The position numbers and the translations under genes were made by a program. Positions 7,064 to 13,769 of a stretch of 64,000 bases of DNA are shown here, one piece after another. Position 1 is the first letter of the stretch. Every line of letters begins with the position of its first letter. Source of the stretch: Alteromonas indica (GTDB taxonomy: Bacteria > Pseudomonadota > Gammaproteobacteria > Enterobacterales > Alteromonadaceae); the NCBI GenBank assembly GCA_003056425.1, contig PYVY01000004.1, positions 124,001-188,000 on the forward strand, written 5' to 3'. The notes beneath the pieces are model-generated. The model made no database searches. It had not been told where the DNA came from and saw only the letters and a program-made list of their open reading frames with translations.

Positions 7064-9751
7064 TTATTGATTATTCTCGTCGGGCGTATTGTCGCGAGCC
7101 GCTTTTTTCGCTTTGGCTTTTGCCACCGCCGCGGCGATACGCTGCTGCTTTTGCTGTTGAGCATCCAGTTTGGCTGTGTCAGCGTGGGGCGGCGCCGCTG
7201 GTGGTACTTCACCGGCATTGTCTTTCGCCGCTTTTTTCGCCTTCGCTTTCGCAATGGCTGCGGCGATACGCTGTTGTTTTTGTGTGGCGTTATCCGCTGC
7301 CCCATCCCCTGACGTGTGGTTATCATCTGCTGGAGCCTGGCTATCATCTGCAGGGGCGCTGGACGCCTCCTGCTGTTGCTCAACTGCCTGCGATGCGCCA
7401 GGCTCGGCGGCCGGTGTATTGTTATCCGGGGCGGGCGAAGCCGCTTGTTGCTGTGCGGCCTTTTTGGCTTTGGCCCGGGCCACGGCGGCGGCGACTTTGG
7501 CTTTTTTGTCGTCTACTGGCTGATTGCTATCACCGGCAGGGGCGTTTGAATTATCCGGCTGTTGGTTAACTGCCTGCGATGCGCCAGGCTCGGCGGCCGG
7601 TGTATTGTTATCCGGGGCGGGCGAAGCCGCTTGTTGCTGTGCGGCCTTTTTGGCTTTGGCCCGGGCCACGGCAGCGGCCACTTTGGCTTTTTTATCGTCT
7701 ACTGGCTGATTGCTATCACCTGCAGGGGCGTTTGAATTATCCGGCTGTTGGTTAACTGTCTGCGACGCGCCAAGCTCGGCGGCCGGTGTATTGTTATCCG
7801 GGGCGGGCGAAGCCGCTTGTTGCAGCGCGGCCTTTTTGGCTTTAGCCCGGGCCACGGCGGCGGCGACTTTGGCTTTCTTGTCGTCCGTGGGGCCGTCCTC
7901 TGGCAGGTTGCTATCACCTGCAGCGTCGCTTATATCACCCTGCTGTGCGGCCTTTTTGGCTTTGGCCCGGGCCACGGCGGCGGCGACTTTGGCTTTTTTG
8001 TCGTCTACTGGCTGATTACTATCACCGGCAGGGGCGTTTGAATTATCCGGCTGTTGGTTAACTGCCTGCGACGCGCCAGGCTCCGCTGCTGGTGTATTGT
8101 TATCCGGGGCGGGCGAAGCCGCTTGTTGCTGCGCGGCCTTTTTGGCTTTAGCCCGCGCCAGGACGGCCGCCACGCGGTCTTTCGGAGCGCTATCGGTAGC
8201 CGCCGCGCTGTTGGCTTGGGTGGCGGCGCTAGCAGACGCGGTTGGCCTGGCAGAAGCTGATGACGAGGCTGCTGCCCGAGCTTCTTTTGCCTTGCGATGC
8301 TTTTCTTCGCGCTCCAACTTTTCTCGTTCCAAGCGCGCTTTTCGTGCTTCAAAACGCTCTTTGGCTTTTTCTGCTTTGGCTTTTTCGTCGCGTTCCAGGC
8401 GAATAGAGGACTTTGCTTGACGGTAATAATGAACTAATGGAATTTCACTCGGGCACACATAGGCACAGGCACCACATTCAATGCAGTCAAACAGGTCATA
8501 TTCTTCGGCTTTTTCGTATTCGGCTGCTTTGGCATGCCAGTAGAGCTGTTGGGGTAATAAGCTGGCCGGGCAAGCGTCCGCACAGGCGCTACAACGAATA
8601 CAGGCGCGCTCATCTTCCCCCTGGGTAAGCTCGCCATCGGCAGGCACTAGAATACAGTTGGTAATCTTCACTACCGGTACCTGGGCATCATTTAACGTAA
8701 AGCCCATCATCGGGCCGCCCATAATCACTTGAGGCAGTTGTTGTTTACGCGCGTTATAACCGGCATACCCGAGTAAATGATTTACCGGGGTGCCCACTAA
8801 AGCCCATACATTTTGCGGCGCGTCCAGTGCTTCACCAGTTAGGGTAACCACTCGTTCAATAAGAGGTTTTCCCTGGAAGACCGCATCAGCCACCGCATAA
8901 CAGGTACCCACGTTGAACATCACAATACCAATATCGGCGGGTAAACCTTCACGAGGTACTTCCCGGCCTGTCAAAGTTTGAATGAGCTGTTTTTCGCCGC
9001 CAGCAGGGTACTTGGTTTCAACACTTACCACTTGAATACCGGGCTTGTCCTGACAGGCAATACGCAAAGCTTTTATGGCTTCGGGTTTATTATCTTCAAC
9101 GGCCACCAACACCATTTTAGGAGCAATAAGATGTTGTAGTACATCAATCCCCTGGCGCACCTGCCACGCATGCTCGCGCATTAACCGATCATCGGCAGTA
9201 ATATAGGGCTCGCATTCCGCCCCATTGATGATCATAAACTCAATGGTTTTTGAGCCAGCAGCCTTAATGTGGGTAGGAAAACCAGCGCCACCCATACCGG
9301 AAATACCCGCATCACATAGCGCCTCCACCACCTGCGCCGGTGGCAAATCTTTGTATTGTGCCAGTGGCTGCAATGGGTACCAACTCTCCAACCCATCGGG
9401 GATCAGGGTGATGGTGAGTTCGCTTAACCCACTAGGATGAGCAACAACGCGGTCACTTATCGCCTGGATAGTGCCCGAAGTAGGCGCGTGTACCGGAATA
9501 GCAAAAGGATGAGCGCTACTGGTGAGGGGCTGACCTTTTTTTACATAGTCGCCTACCGCAATACTTAAACGGCCTTGTGTGCCTATATGCTGGCGAACTG
9601 GAACGATAAGCTCGTCGGGTAGGGCGGGGCGACTGATCGCAGACTGATTTGACAGTTGTTTACGATCTTGTGGGTGGACCCCACCAGGAAACAGATAACG
9701 CTTACCAGTTGCCAGTTTTTCTACAACCGTATCATAATCAGGATACATCAC
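7064..9751 (-). CDS. rsxC: Electron transport complex subunit RsxC/RnfC with long repetitive tail
   Basis: 895 residues, long for RsxC (E. coli 740). It carries the NADH/FMN-binding part with GGAGFPTHIK near residue 155 and GAECEPYITAD after it, an SLBB-type domain, then two [4Fe-4S] motifs (CIRCSACADACP and CIECGACAYVCP, about residues 385-435). From about residue 445 it is Lys/Ala/Glu-rich with coiled-coil character, and then consists of seven KxxxVAAAVARAKAKKAA-like modules with Ala/Pro/Gln/Asn linkers. The GTG start overlaps the rsxB stop by one base; an ATG at 9748 is an equally good start. The tail has no catalytic motif; in RsxC proteins generally it is variable. Confidence 0.96.
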   Translation of the reverse strand: MMYPDYDTVVEKLATGKRYLFPGGVHPQDRKQLSNQSAISRPALPDELIVPVRQHIGTQGRLSIAVGDYVKKGQPLTSSAHPFAIPVHAPTSGTIQAISDRVVAHPSGLSELTITLIPDGLESWYPLQPLAQYKDLPPAQVVEALCDAGISGMGGAGFPTHIKAAGSKTIEFMIINGAECEPYITADDRLMREHAWQVRQGIDVLQHLIAPKMVLVAVEDNKPEAIKALRIACQDKPGIQVVSVETKYPAGGEKQLIQTLTGREVPREGLPADIGIVMFNVGTCYAVADAVFQGKPLIERVVTLTGEALDAPQNVWALVGTPVNHLLGYAGYNARKQQLPQVIMGGPMMGFTLNDAQVPVVKITNCILVPADGELTQGEDERACIRCSACADACPASLLPQQLYWHAKAAEYEKAEEYDLFDCIECGACAYVCPSEIPLVHYYRQAKSSIRLERDEKAKAEKAKERFEARKARLEREKLEREEKHRKAKEARAAASSSASARPTASASAATQANSAAATDSAPKDRVAAVLARAKAKKAAQQQAASPAPDNNTPAAEPGASQAVNQQPDNSNAPAGDSNQPVDDKKAKVAAAVARAKAKKAAQQGDISDAAGDSNLPEDGPTDDKKAKVAAAVARAKAKKAALQQAASPAPDNNTPAAELGASQTVNQQPDNSNAPAGDSNQPVDDKKAKVAAAVARAKAKKAAQQQAASPAPDNNTPAAEPGASQAVNQQPDNSNAPAGDSNQPVDDKKAKVAAAVARAKAKKAAQQQAASPAPDNNTPAAEPGASQAVEQQQEASSAPADDSQAPADDNHTSGDGAADNATQKQQRIAAAIAKAKAKKAAKDNAGEVPPAAPPHADTAKLDAQQQKQQRIAAAVAKAKAKKAARDNTPDENNQ
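7086..8190 (-). repeat. In-frame tandem repeats in rsxC, 186-bp (62-residue) unit
   Basis: Equivalent bases recur at 7455, 7641, 7827, 7947 and 8133: spacings of 186, 186, 120 and 186 bp. Full units are almost identical at the DNA level, and the 120-bp one lacks part of the linker. Two more diverged modules (KQQRIAAA...) lie at the C-terminal end. All spacings are multiples of three, so copy-number change leaves the frame open. The near-identity between units suggests recent duplication or gene conversion. Confidence 0.9.
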
Positions 9752-10320
9752 TACGACACCATTTTAATCGGGATATCGCCCTGTTCTGTCTGGGTAAAAT
9801 CCCAGGTCCAGGAAGCGGGGGTAGGCTCGACCGGCACCATATCTATGCAGTCTACCGGGCAAGGGTCCACGCACAAATCACATCCAGTGCATTCTTCTAC
9901 TATAACGGTGTGCATATGCTTTGCCGCACCTAAAATGGCATCTACCGGGCACGCCTGGATACACTTAGTACATCCAATACATTCGTCTTCCCGGATAAAC
10001 GCCACTTTTTTAGTGTCTTCTTCACCGTGGGCAGCATCCAGGGGTTTGGGCTCAACCCCCATTAAGTCGGCCAGCTTTTTGATCGTCGACTCGCCGCCTG
10101 GCGGGCACTTATTAATTTCATCGCCATCAGCAATTGCCTGCGCATAGGGCCGGCAACCTGGATAGCCACACTGTCCGCACTGGGTTTGTGGCAATATCTC
10201 GTCAATTTGGTCTACCAGCGGGTCGCCTTCCACTTTGAAGCGAATACTCGCATAGCCAAGTACCAAACCAAAAATAAGGGCTAACAACCCGATAGCAATT
10301 AGCGCAACTGTCATACTCAT
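9751..10320 (-). CDS. rsxB: Electron transport complex subunit RsxB/RnfB (ferredoxin)
   Basis: 189 residues. One N-terminal membrane helix (about residues 5-27) is followed by a Cys cluster [10 protein letters not shown] plus a downstream Cys (Fe4S domain), then two 4Fe-4S ferredoxin motifs, [12 protein letters not shown] and [12 protein letters not shown]. It relays electrons between RsxC and the membrane subunits on the cytoplasmic side. Its start shares bases with the rsxA stop and its stop overlaps the rsxC start. Confidence 0.98.
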   Translation of the reverse strand: MSMTVALIAIGLLALIFGLVLGYASIRFKVEGDPLVDQIDEILPQTQCGQCGYPGCRPYAQAIADGDEINKCPPGGESTIKKLADLMGVEPKPLDAAHGEEDTKKVAFIREDECIGCTKCIQACPVDAILGAAKHMHTVIVEECTGCDLCVDPCPVDCIDMVPVEPTPASWTWDFTQTEQGDIPIKMVS

Positions 10321-10901
10321 TACATTTTCACCAATCCGCTGAACCCCATGAACGCTAACGACATTAGCCCAGCGGTTACCATTGCTATGGAAGCCCCTTT
10401 AAATGGCGCTGGCACATCGGCCGCGGCTAACCGTTCACGCATGGCGGCAAACAAGATAAGCACTAACGAAAATCCAACCGCGGCACCAAAACCGTAGATC
10501 AGACTTTGCATAAAATTATGTTGCTCAGTTAGGTTAAGCAAGGCCACCCCCAGCACCGCACAATTGGTGGTAATTAACGGTAAAAAGATACCCAATAAAC
10601 GATACAGGGTGGGGCTGGTTTTATGCACTACCATTTCGGTAAACTGCACTACCACGGCAATTACCAGAATAAAAGCCAGGGTCCGCAAATAGCCCAAACC
10701 AAGGGGCTGTAATATATAGGTTTCCACCAAGTAGCTGGACACCGAGGCAAGTGTAAGCACGAAGGTCGTCGCCATAGACATGCCAATAGCAGTTTCCAGC
10801 TTACTCGATACCCCCATAAACGGGCAGAGTCCCAGAAACTTTACCAGCACAAAATTATTTACCAGTACCGTACCTACCAGCAGAAGTAAAAAGTCGGTCA
10901 T
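10320..10901 (-). CDS. rsxA: Electron transport complex subunit RsxA/RnfA
   Basis: 193 residues, six predicted transmembrane segments, paralogous to RsxE. Characteristic segments are [16 protein letters not shown] and [16 protein letters not shown], containing the Cys residues that hold the intramembrane cluster shared with RsxE. It is the first gene of the operon. Upstream (10902-11164) I found no convincing SoxS-type or other operator; the transcription start is not identifiable by eye. Confidence 0.98.
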   Translation of the reverse strand: MTDFLLLLVGTVLVNNFVLVKFLGLCPFMGVSSKLETAIGMSMATTFVLTLASVSSYLVETYILQPLGLGYLRTLAFILVIAVVVQFTEMVVHKTSPTLYRLLGIFLPLITTNCAVLGVALLNLTEQHNFMQSLIYGFGAAVGFSLVLILFAAMRERLAAADVPAPFKGASIAMVTAGLMSLAFMGFSGLVKM

Positions 10902-11164
10902 GTTATTTACTATCGCCCCGTGCTGTCGCTAAATCTGAATTATTCCAGTTAATAATGGACTGTGCTTTTTCGGCTATTCCGAAATGGGTACTATTATCGC
11001 TGTTTGCGCCGCGATTAACAACTTGATAAGACTAAGGTTATTCCCTGATAAACGGGTAACTTGATGAAAATAGTGAAAAATCGAAGAGAATTTAAAAACG
11101 GGTACTGAAGAATTACTGAGAAGAGTAAGGCAGATAGCCTATAAAATGCGAGTGTAAGACAAGT

Positions 11165-11241
11165 TGGCTCCCCCTCCCCGACTCGAACGGGGGACCTGCG
11201 GATTAACAGTCCGTCGCTCTAACCAACTGAGCTAAGGGGGA
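11165..11241 (-). tRNA. tRNA-Asn(GTT), copy 2 of the pair
   Basis: On the minus strand the cloverleaf starts TCCCCCTTAGCTCAGTTGG, has anticodon loop CTGTTAA (anticodon GTT), the T-loop GTTCGAGTC, and an encoded CCA end at 11165-11167. Its 77 nt are identical to the copy at 11267-11343, 25 bp away. It is the second in transcription order. Confidence 0.97.
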
Positions 11242-11266
11242 ACACAAGTCTTAAACGGTGAAAAGT

Positions 11267-11343
11267 TGGCTCCCCCTCCCCGACTCGAACGGGGGACCTG
11301 CGGATTAACAGTCCGTCGCTCTAACCAACTGAGCTAAGGGGGA
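11267..11343 (-). tRNA. tRNA-Asn(GTT), copy 1 of the pair
   Basis: Identical 77-nt sequence to the gene at 11165-11241, with the same GTT anticodon and encoded CCA. It is promoter-proximal: a strong promoter lies immediately upstream at 11364-11393, so both tRNAs are probably one transcript. Confidence 0.97.
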
Positions 11344-11363
11344 ACAGCTTTTCAACGGAGGCG

Positions 11364-11393
11364 AATATTAAAGACCAACCTCTTGCCTGTCAA
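11364..11393 (-). promoter_or_regulatory. Stable-RNA-type sigma-70 promoter of the tRNA-Asn pair
   Basis: On the minus strand there is a perfect -35 TTGACA (11388-11393), a 17-bp spacer and -10 TAATAT (11365-11370). The bases just after it (TCGCCTCCG) form a GC-rich discriminator, typical of promoters subject to stringent control by ppGpp/DksA. The predicted start is about 15 nt upstream of the first tRNA. Confidence 0.75.
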
Positions 11394-11587
11394 CTAACTT
11401 AATAAAAAAAATTACTGATTGCTTAAAAAGTAACTTTTTTAGCGGTTTTAGTTCAAAATTGACTCAACCACCAGAAAGTCATGCTTAATTTTTAAACGAC
11501 AAAGCTAACGTATGATAGTCCTTTATTTTTTTTAACTGGTTTAAACAGTGAAAATAACAAAATGTATCCTTATAACCAAACGATGAC

Positions 11588-11596
11588 TGTGGATAA
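11588..11596 (-). promoter_or_regulatory. DnaA box (consensus)
   Basis: TGTGGATAA, whose complement TTATCCACA is a perfect match to the DnaA box consensus TTATNCACA. It lies about 150 bp from the inverted pair of boxes at 11747-11773. Confidence 0.6.
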
Positions 11597-11605
11597 TAAA
11601 ATACT

Positions 11606-11642
11606 ATTAAAGAATGCTGGAATACTGTTATTATGTACAGTG
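11606..11642 (+). promoter_or_regulatory. LexA (SOS) box overlapping an extended -10 promoter
   Basis: TACTGTTATTATGTACAGTG at 11623-11642 matches the gammaproteobacterial LexA operator (TACTG-N10-CAGTA) in 9 of its 10 conserved outer bases, with the exact CTG-N10-CAG spacing. Inside it lies TGTTATTAT, an extended -10 (TG at 11626-11627, TATTAT at 11629-11634). The -35 17 bp upstream (ATTAAA) is poor. The predicted start is near 11641. LexA would cover the -10, so this is a classic SOS-repressed promoter arrangement pointing toward the small ORF at 11711 and, further on, MATE-uvrB. Confidence 0.7.
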
Positions 11643-11710
11643 TTTAATAAATGTGTAACCACTCTATGTAGGGTAAAAGGTTAGTCTTCACTTACCTAAA
11701 GGACGCAGGA

Positions 11711-11833
11711 ATGGGAAATAAATCCCGCCAATACTGGTCTTTAGACAGTTATCCACTAAAACTGTGGATAACTATGTTGATAGACCGCCTGAATAACCGA
11801 GTAATCGCCGATCCACGCTTTGTCAATATTTAG
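11711..11833 (+). CDS. Candidate SOS-controlled 40-residue protein
   Basis: The ORF starts MGNKSRQYWSLDSYPLKL and ends DPRFVNI. A ribosome-binding site AAAGGA (11698-11703) lies 7 nt before the ATG, and the LexA-controlled promoter is about 70 nt upstream. The middle (YPLKLWITMLIDRL) could form a short amphipathic helix. I do not recognise the sequence. Small SOS-induced division inhibitors exist in other bacteria (SidA, SulA), but nothing here shows that function. A caution: codons 13-21 coincide with an inverted pair of DnaA boxes, so the frame may be accidental. Confidence 0.4.
   Translation: MGNKSRQYWSLDSYPLKLWITMLIDRLNNRVIADPRFVNI
11747..11773. promoter_or_regulatory. Inverted pair of DnaA boxes
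   Basis: AGTTATCCAC (11747-11756), a 7-bp spacer and GTGGATAACT (11764-11773) form a perfect 10-bp inverted repeat. Read as DnaA boxes: TTATCCACT at 11749-11757 (one mismatch to consensus) and TGTGGATAA at 11763-11771 (perfect, opposite strand). With the box at 11588 this makes three sites in 185 bp. Confidence 0.6.
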
Positions 11834-12060
11834 TTGGGAAAATGGGATCTGAAAATTGGTTTTTTAAAATCAATAAGATACGTAGATAATATTGATCCCG
11901 GGAAAGATCGTCTTTTGATCTGTTGGACAATCTTTAGCTTGTGTGTTAATTCACCGCGCAATCTGTATACAACATGCAACTTTGCGGATTAAAGCGAGAA
12001 TTTTTACATAAAGTTTACGTGTACGGTATAGTCAATAAGGTCATCTGCCATCACAAATTG

Positions 12061-12081
12061 AGCTTAACGCCGCGTTAAGCT
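12061..12081. repeat. Short perfect hairpin, 9-bp arms
   Basis: AGCTTAACG, CCG, CGTTAAGCT. The arms match perfectly. It is followed on the plus strand by a T-containing but interrupted stretch (GTGTCATTTGTTTG), so it is at best a weak terminator for transcription coming from the SOS promoter. Confidence 0.45.
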
Positions 12082-12233
12082 GTGTCATTTGTTTGTCACT
12101 TCACTGTCATTTTTATGACTACTGAATAAGATTCCTTTCATTTACAAAAAATTGTGTTTTTATAACCAAATGTCGTTTGGAGCAAGGCTAAGTGAAATTA
12201 TTACGACTTTCGCATGAGCGCCAGGAGGGGACC

Positions 12234-12293
12234 ATGCTATTACGTGCAGCCAATCAAGGTAGAAATAAAAGTTTTAGTTTAAATGGCAGTTAA
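12234..12293 (+). CDS. Possible 19-residue leader ORF upstream of MATE
   Basis: MLLRAANQGRNKSFSLNGS, preceded by AGGAGGGG 5-6 nt before the ATG, the strongest ribosome-binding site in this intergenic region and much better than that of the MATE gene 85 bp downstream. It has no run of regulatory codons. It could be a leader peptide influencing expression of MATE-uvrB, or an independent micropeptide. An overlapping 22-codon frame from ATG 12213 has no such signal. Confidence 0.35.
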   Translation: MLLRAANQGRNKSFSLNGS

Positions 12294-12377
12294 AAATAGG
12301 GCGCTTGCCGAATAGCGGTTTCAAACTTGTAATGAGTAGGGTGTAATAATGCCAGTTTTTCCAAACCTGAGAGCAAA

Positions 12378-13742
12378 GTGAATAAAGCTGCCGTACGTGT
12401 TCGAAATACCAACCTGACCCAGGGACCTATTGCCGAAACCTTACGCCGGATGACCATACCGATGATAGTAGGCATGGTGATGATGATGAGCTTCGGGCTG
12501 GTCGACACCCTGTTTGTGAGTATGCTGGGGACCGAACAGCTTGCAGCGATCAGTTTTACGTTTCCGGTGACGTTTACGGTAATCAGTCTAAATATAGGAT
12601 TAGGGATAGGTACATCAGCCATTATTGGTAAATTGCAGGGGGCAGGCGCGGTTAATGATTCCAAACTGTATGCTACCGGCTCACTGATGTTATCGGTATT
12701 ACTGGTGGGTTCTCTGGCGGCCCTGGGCTATGCCCTGATAGATCCTATTTTTCACTATTTAAATGCCAGCGATGCCTTGATGCCCTATATTCGTGACTAT
12801 ATGTCTGTGTGGTACTTATCAAGCGTATTTTTAAGCTTACCCATGGTGGGCAATAGTGTGCTGCGAGCCTGCGGCGATACCCGTACGCCGAGTATTATTA
12901 TGGCGGGTGGTGGCGCGCTGAATGCGGCAATGGATCCTATTTTTATTTTCGGCTGGGGGCCCATCCCTGCGATGGGGATCCAGGGCGCGGCCGTGGCCAC
13001 CTTTATTGCGTGGATATTCGGCGCGGCCTGGATAATCTGGTTACTGGCGGTGCGCCGTGAGTTAATGATTCCACGGTTGCTTAACCTTGCGGAATTTAAG
13101 CGTAGCGCCCGCGAAGTCATGCGAATTGGTCTGCCCGCCGCCGGGGCCAACATGTTAACGCCCATTGCCGGGGCGGTAATGACTGCGGTGGTAGCCACCT
13201 ATGGTGCTGAAGCAGTAGCGGCCTGGGGCGTGGGTAATCGGCTCGAATCTATTGCCAGTATTGTAGTGTTGGCGCTATCAATGACGCTGCCACCCATTAT
13301 CAGTCAAAATGTTGGGGCCAATTTATACGATCGGGTTGAGCAGGCGTATGCTGTAGCGCTTAAATTTATCCTTATTTGGCAAGTGGTGGTGTTTGCCGCC
13401 TTGTGGGCGGCTTCACATTGGATAGCGCAGGCCTTTGCGAATGAACAGGAAGTGGCCAAACTCATCAAACTGTTCTTGGCGGTGGTGCCATTAGGTTACG
13501 GCATGCAGGGGGTGATTATTTTAACTAATTCATCGCTTAATGCTATGCATCAGCCTATGACGGCATTGGTGCTCAGTATCATCCGTCTGTTTGTTTTGTT
13601 CGTACCAGTTTCTTACATAGGCAGTATACTGTTTGATTTGCCTGGTTTGTTCTGGGGAAATGTAGTGGCAAATGTGCTTATGGCCGCTGCTTCGTATCTG
13701 ACCTTCAAGCATATGCTCAAAAAACACCGAAACACTTTGTAA
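12378..13742 (+). CDS. MATE-family multidrug/metabolite exporter
   Basis: 454 residues, 12 hydrophobic segments in two pseudo-symmetric halves, MatE domains about residues 25-190 and 250-415. The start of the protein (LTQGPIAETLRRMTIPMIVGM) and the GDTRTPSIIM loop are typical of the family. MATE proteins expel cationic drugs or metabolites using Na+ or H+ gradients; the substrate here is unknown. The start codon is GTG with a weak ribosome-binding site. uvrB follows after 27 bp on the same strand, so the two are probably co-transcribed. Confidence 0.92.
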   Translation: MNKAAVRVRNTNLTQGPIAETLRRMTIPMIVGMVMMMSFGLVDTLFVSMLGTEQLAAISFTFPVTFTVISLNIGLGIGTSAIIGKLQGAGAVNDSKLYATGSLMLSVLLVGSLAALGYALIDPIFHYLNASDALMPYIRDYMSVWYLSSVFLSLPMVGNSVLRACGDTRTPSIIMAGGGALNAAMDPIFIFGWGPIPAMGIQGAAVATFIAWIFGAAWIIWLLAVRRELMIPRLLNLAEFKRSAREVMRIGLPAAGANMLTPIAGAVMTAVVATYGAEAVAAWGVGNRLESIASIVVLALSMTLPPIISQNVGANLYDRVEQAYAVALKFILIWQVVVFAALWAASHWIAQAFANEQEVAKLIKLFLAVVPLGYGMQGVIILTNSSLNAMHQPMTALVLSIIRLFVLFVPVSYIGSILFDLPGLFWGNVVANVLMAAASYLTFKHMLKKHRNTL

Positions 13743-13769
13743 CGCGTTACGCGGGGGAATGTTTATACC

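Larger units (their letters stand above)
11344..12377. other. 1-kb non-coding region with DnaA, LexA and GATC signals
   Basis: AT-rich DNA between the tRNA pair (-) and the MATE gene (+). No frame over 60 codons is credible. It contains the tRNA promoter, three DnaA-type boxes, a LexA box on an extended -10, a 40-codon ORF, five GATC sites within 111 bp (11810-11920), a short hairpin at 12061-12081, and a 19-codon ORF with a strong ribosome-binding site; each is listed separately. The main transcription start for MATE-uvrB is not obvious. Confidence 0.7.

Noticed and set aside
7086..8190. Regularly spaced repeats suggesting a CRISPR array or integrated repeat element
   Set aside because: Units of 186 bp lie inside the rsxC reading frame, encode a regular protein module, and the spacing is always a multiple of three. 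The many open frames on the opposite strand here are by-products of the repeat composition.
11344..12377. Chromosomal origin of replication
   Set aside because: DnaA boxes and GATC sites are present, but only three boxes, no unwinding-element repeats of convincing number, and no dnaA, dnaN, mnmG or rep gene nearby. A DnaA-binding accessory locus is the safer reading.
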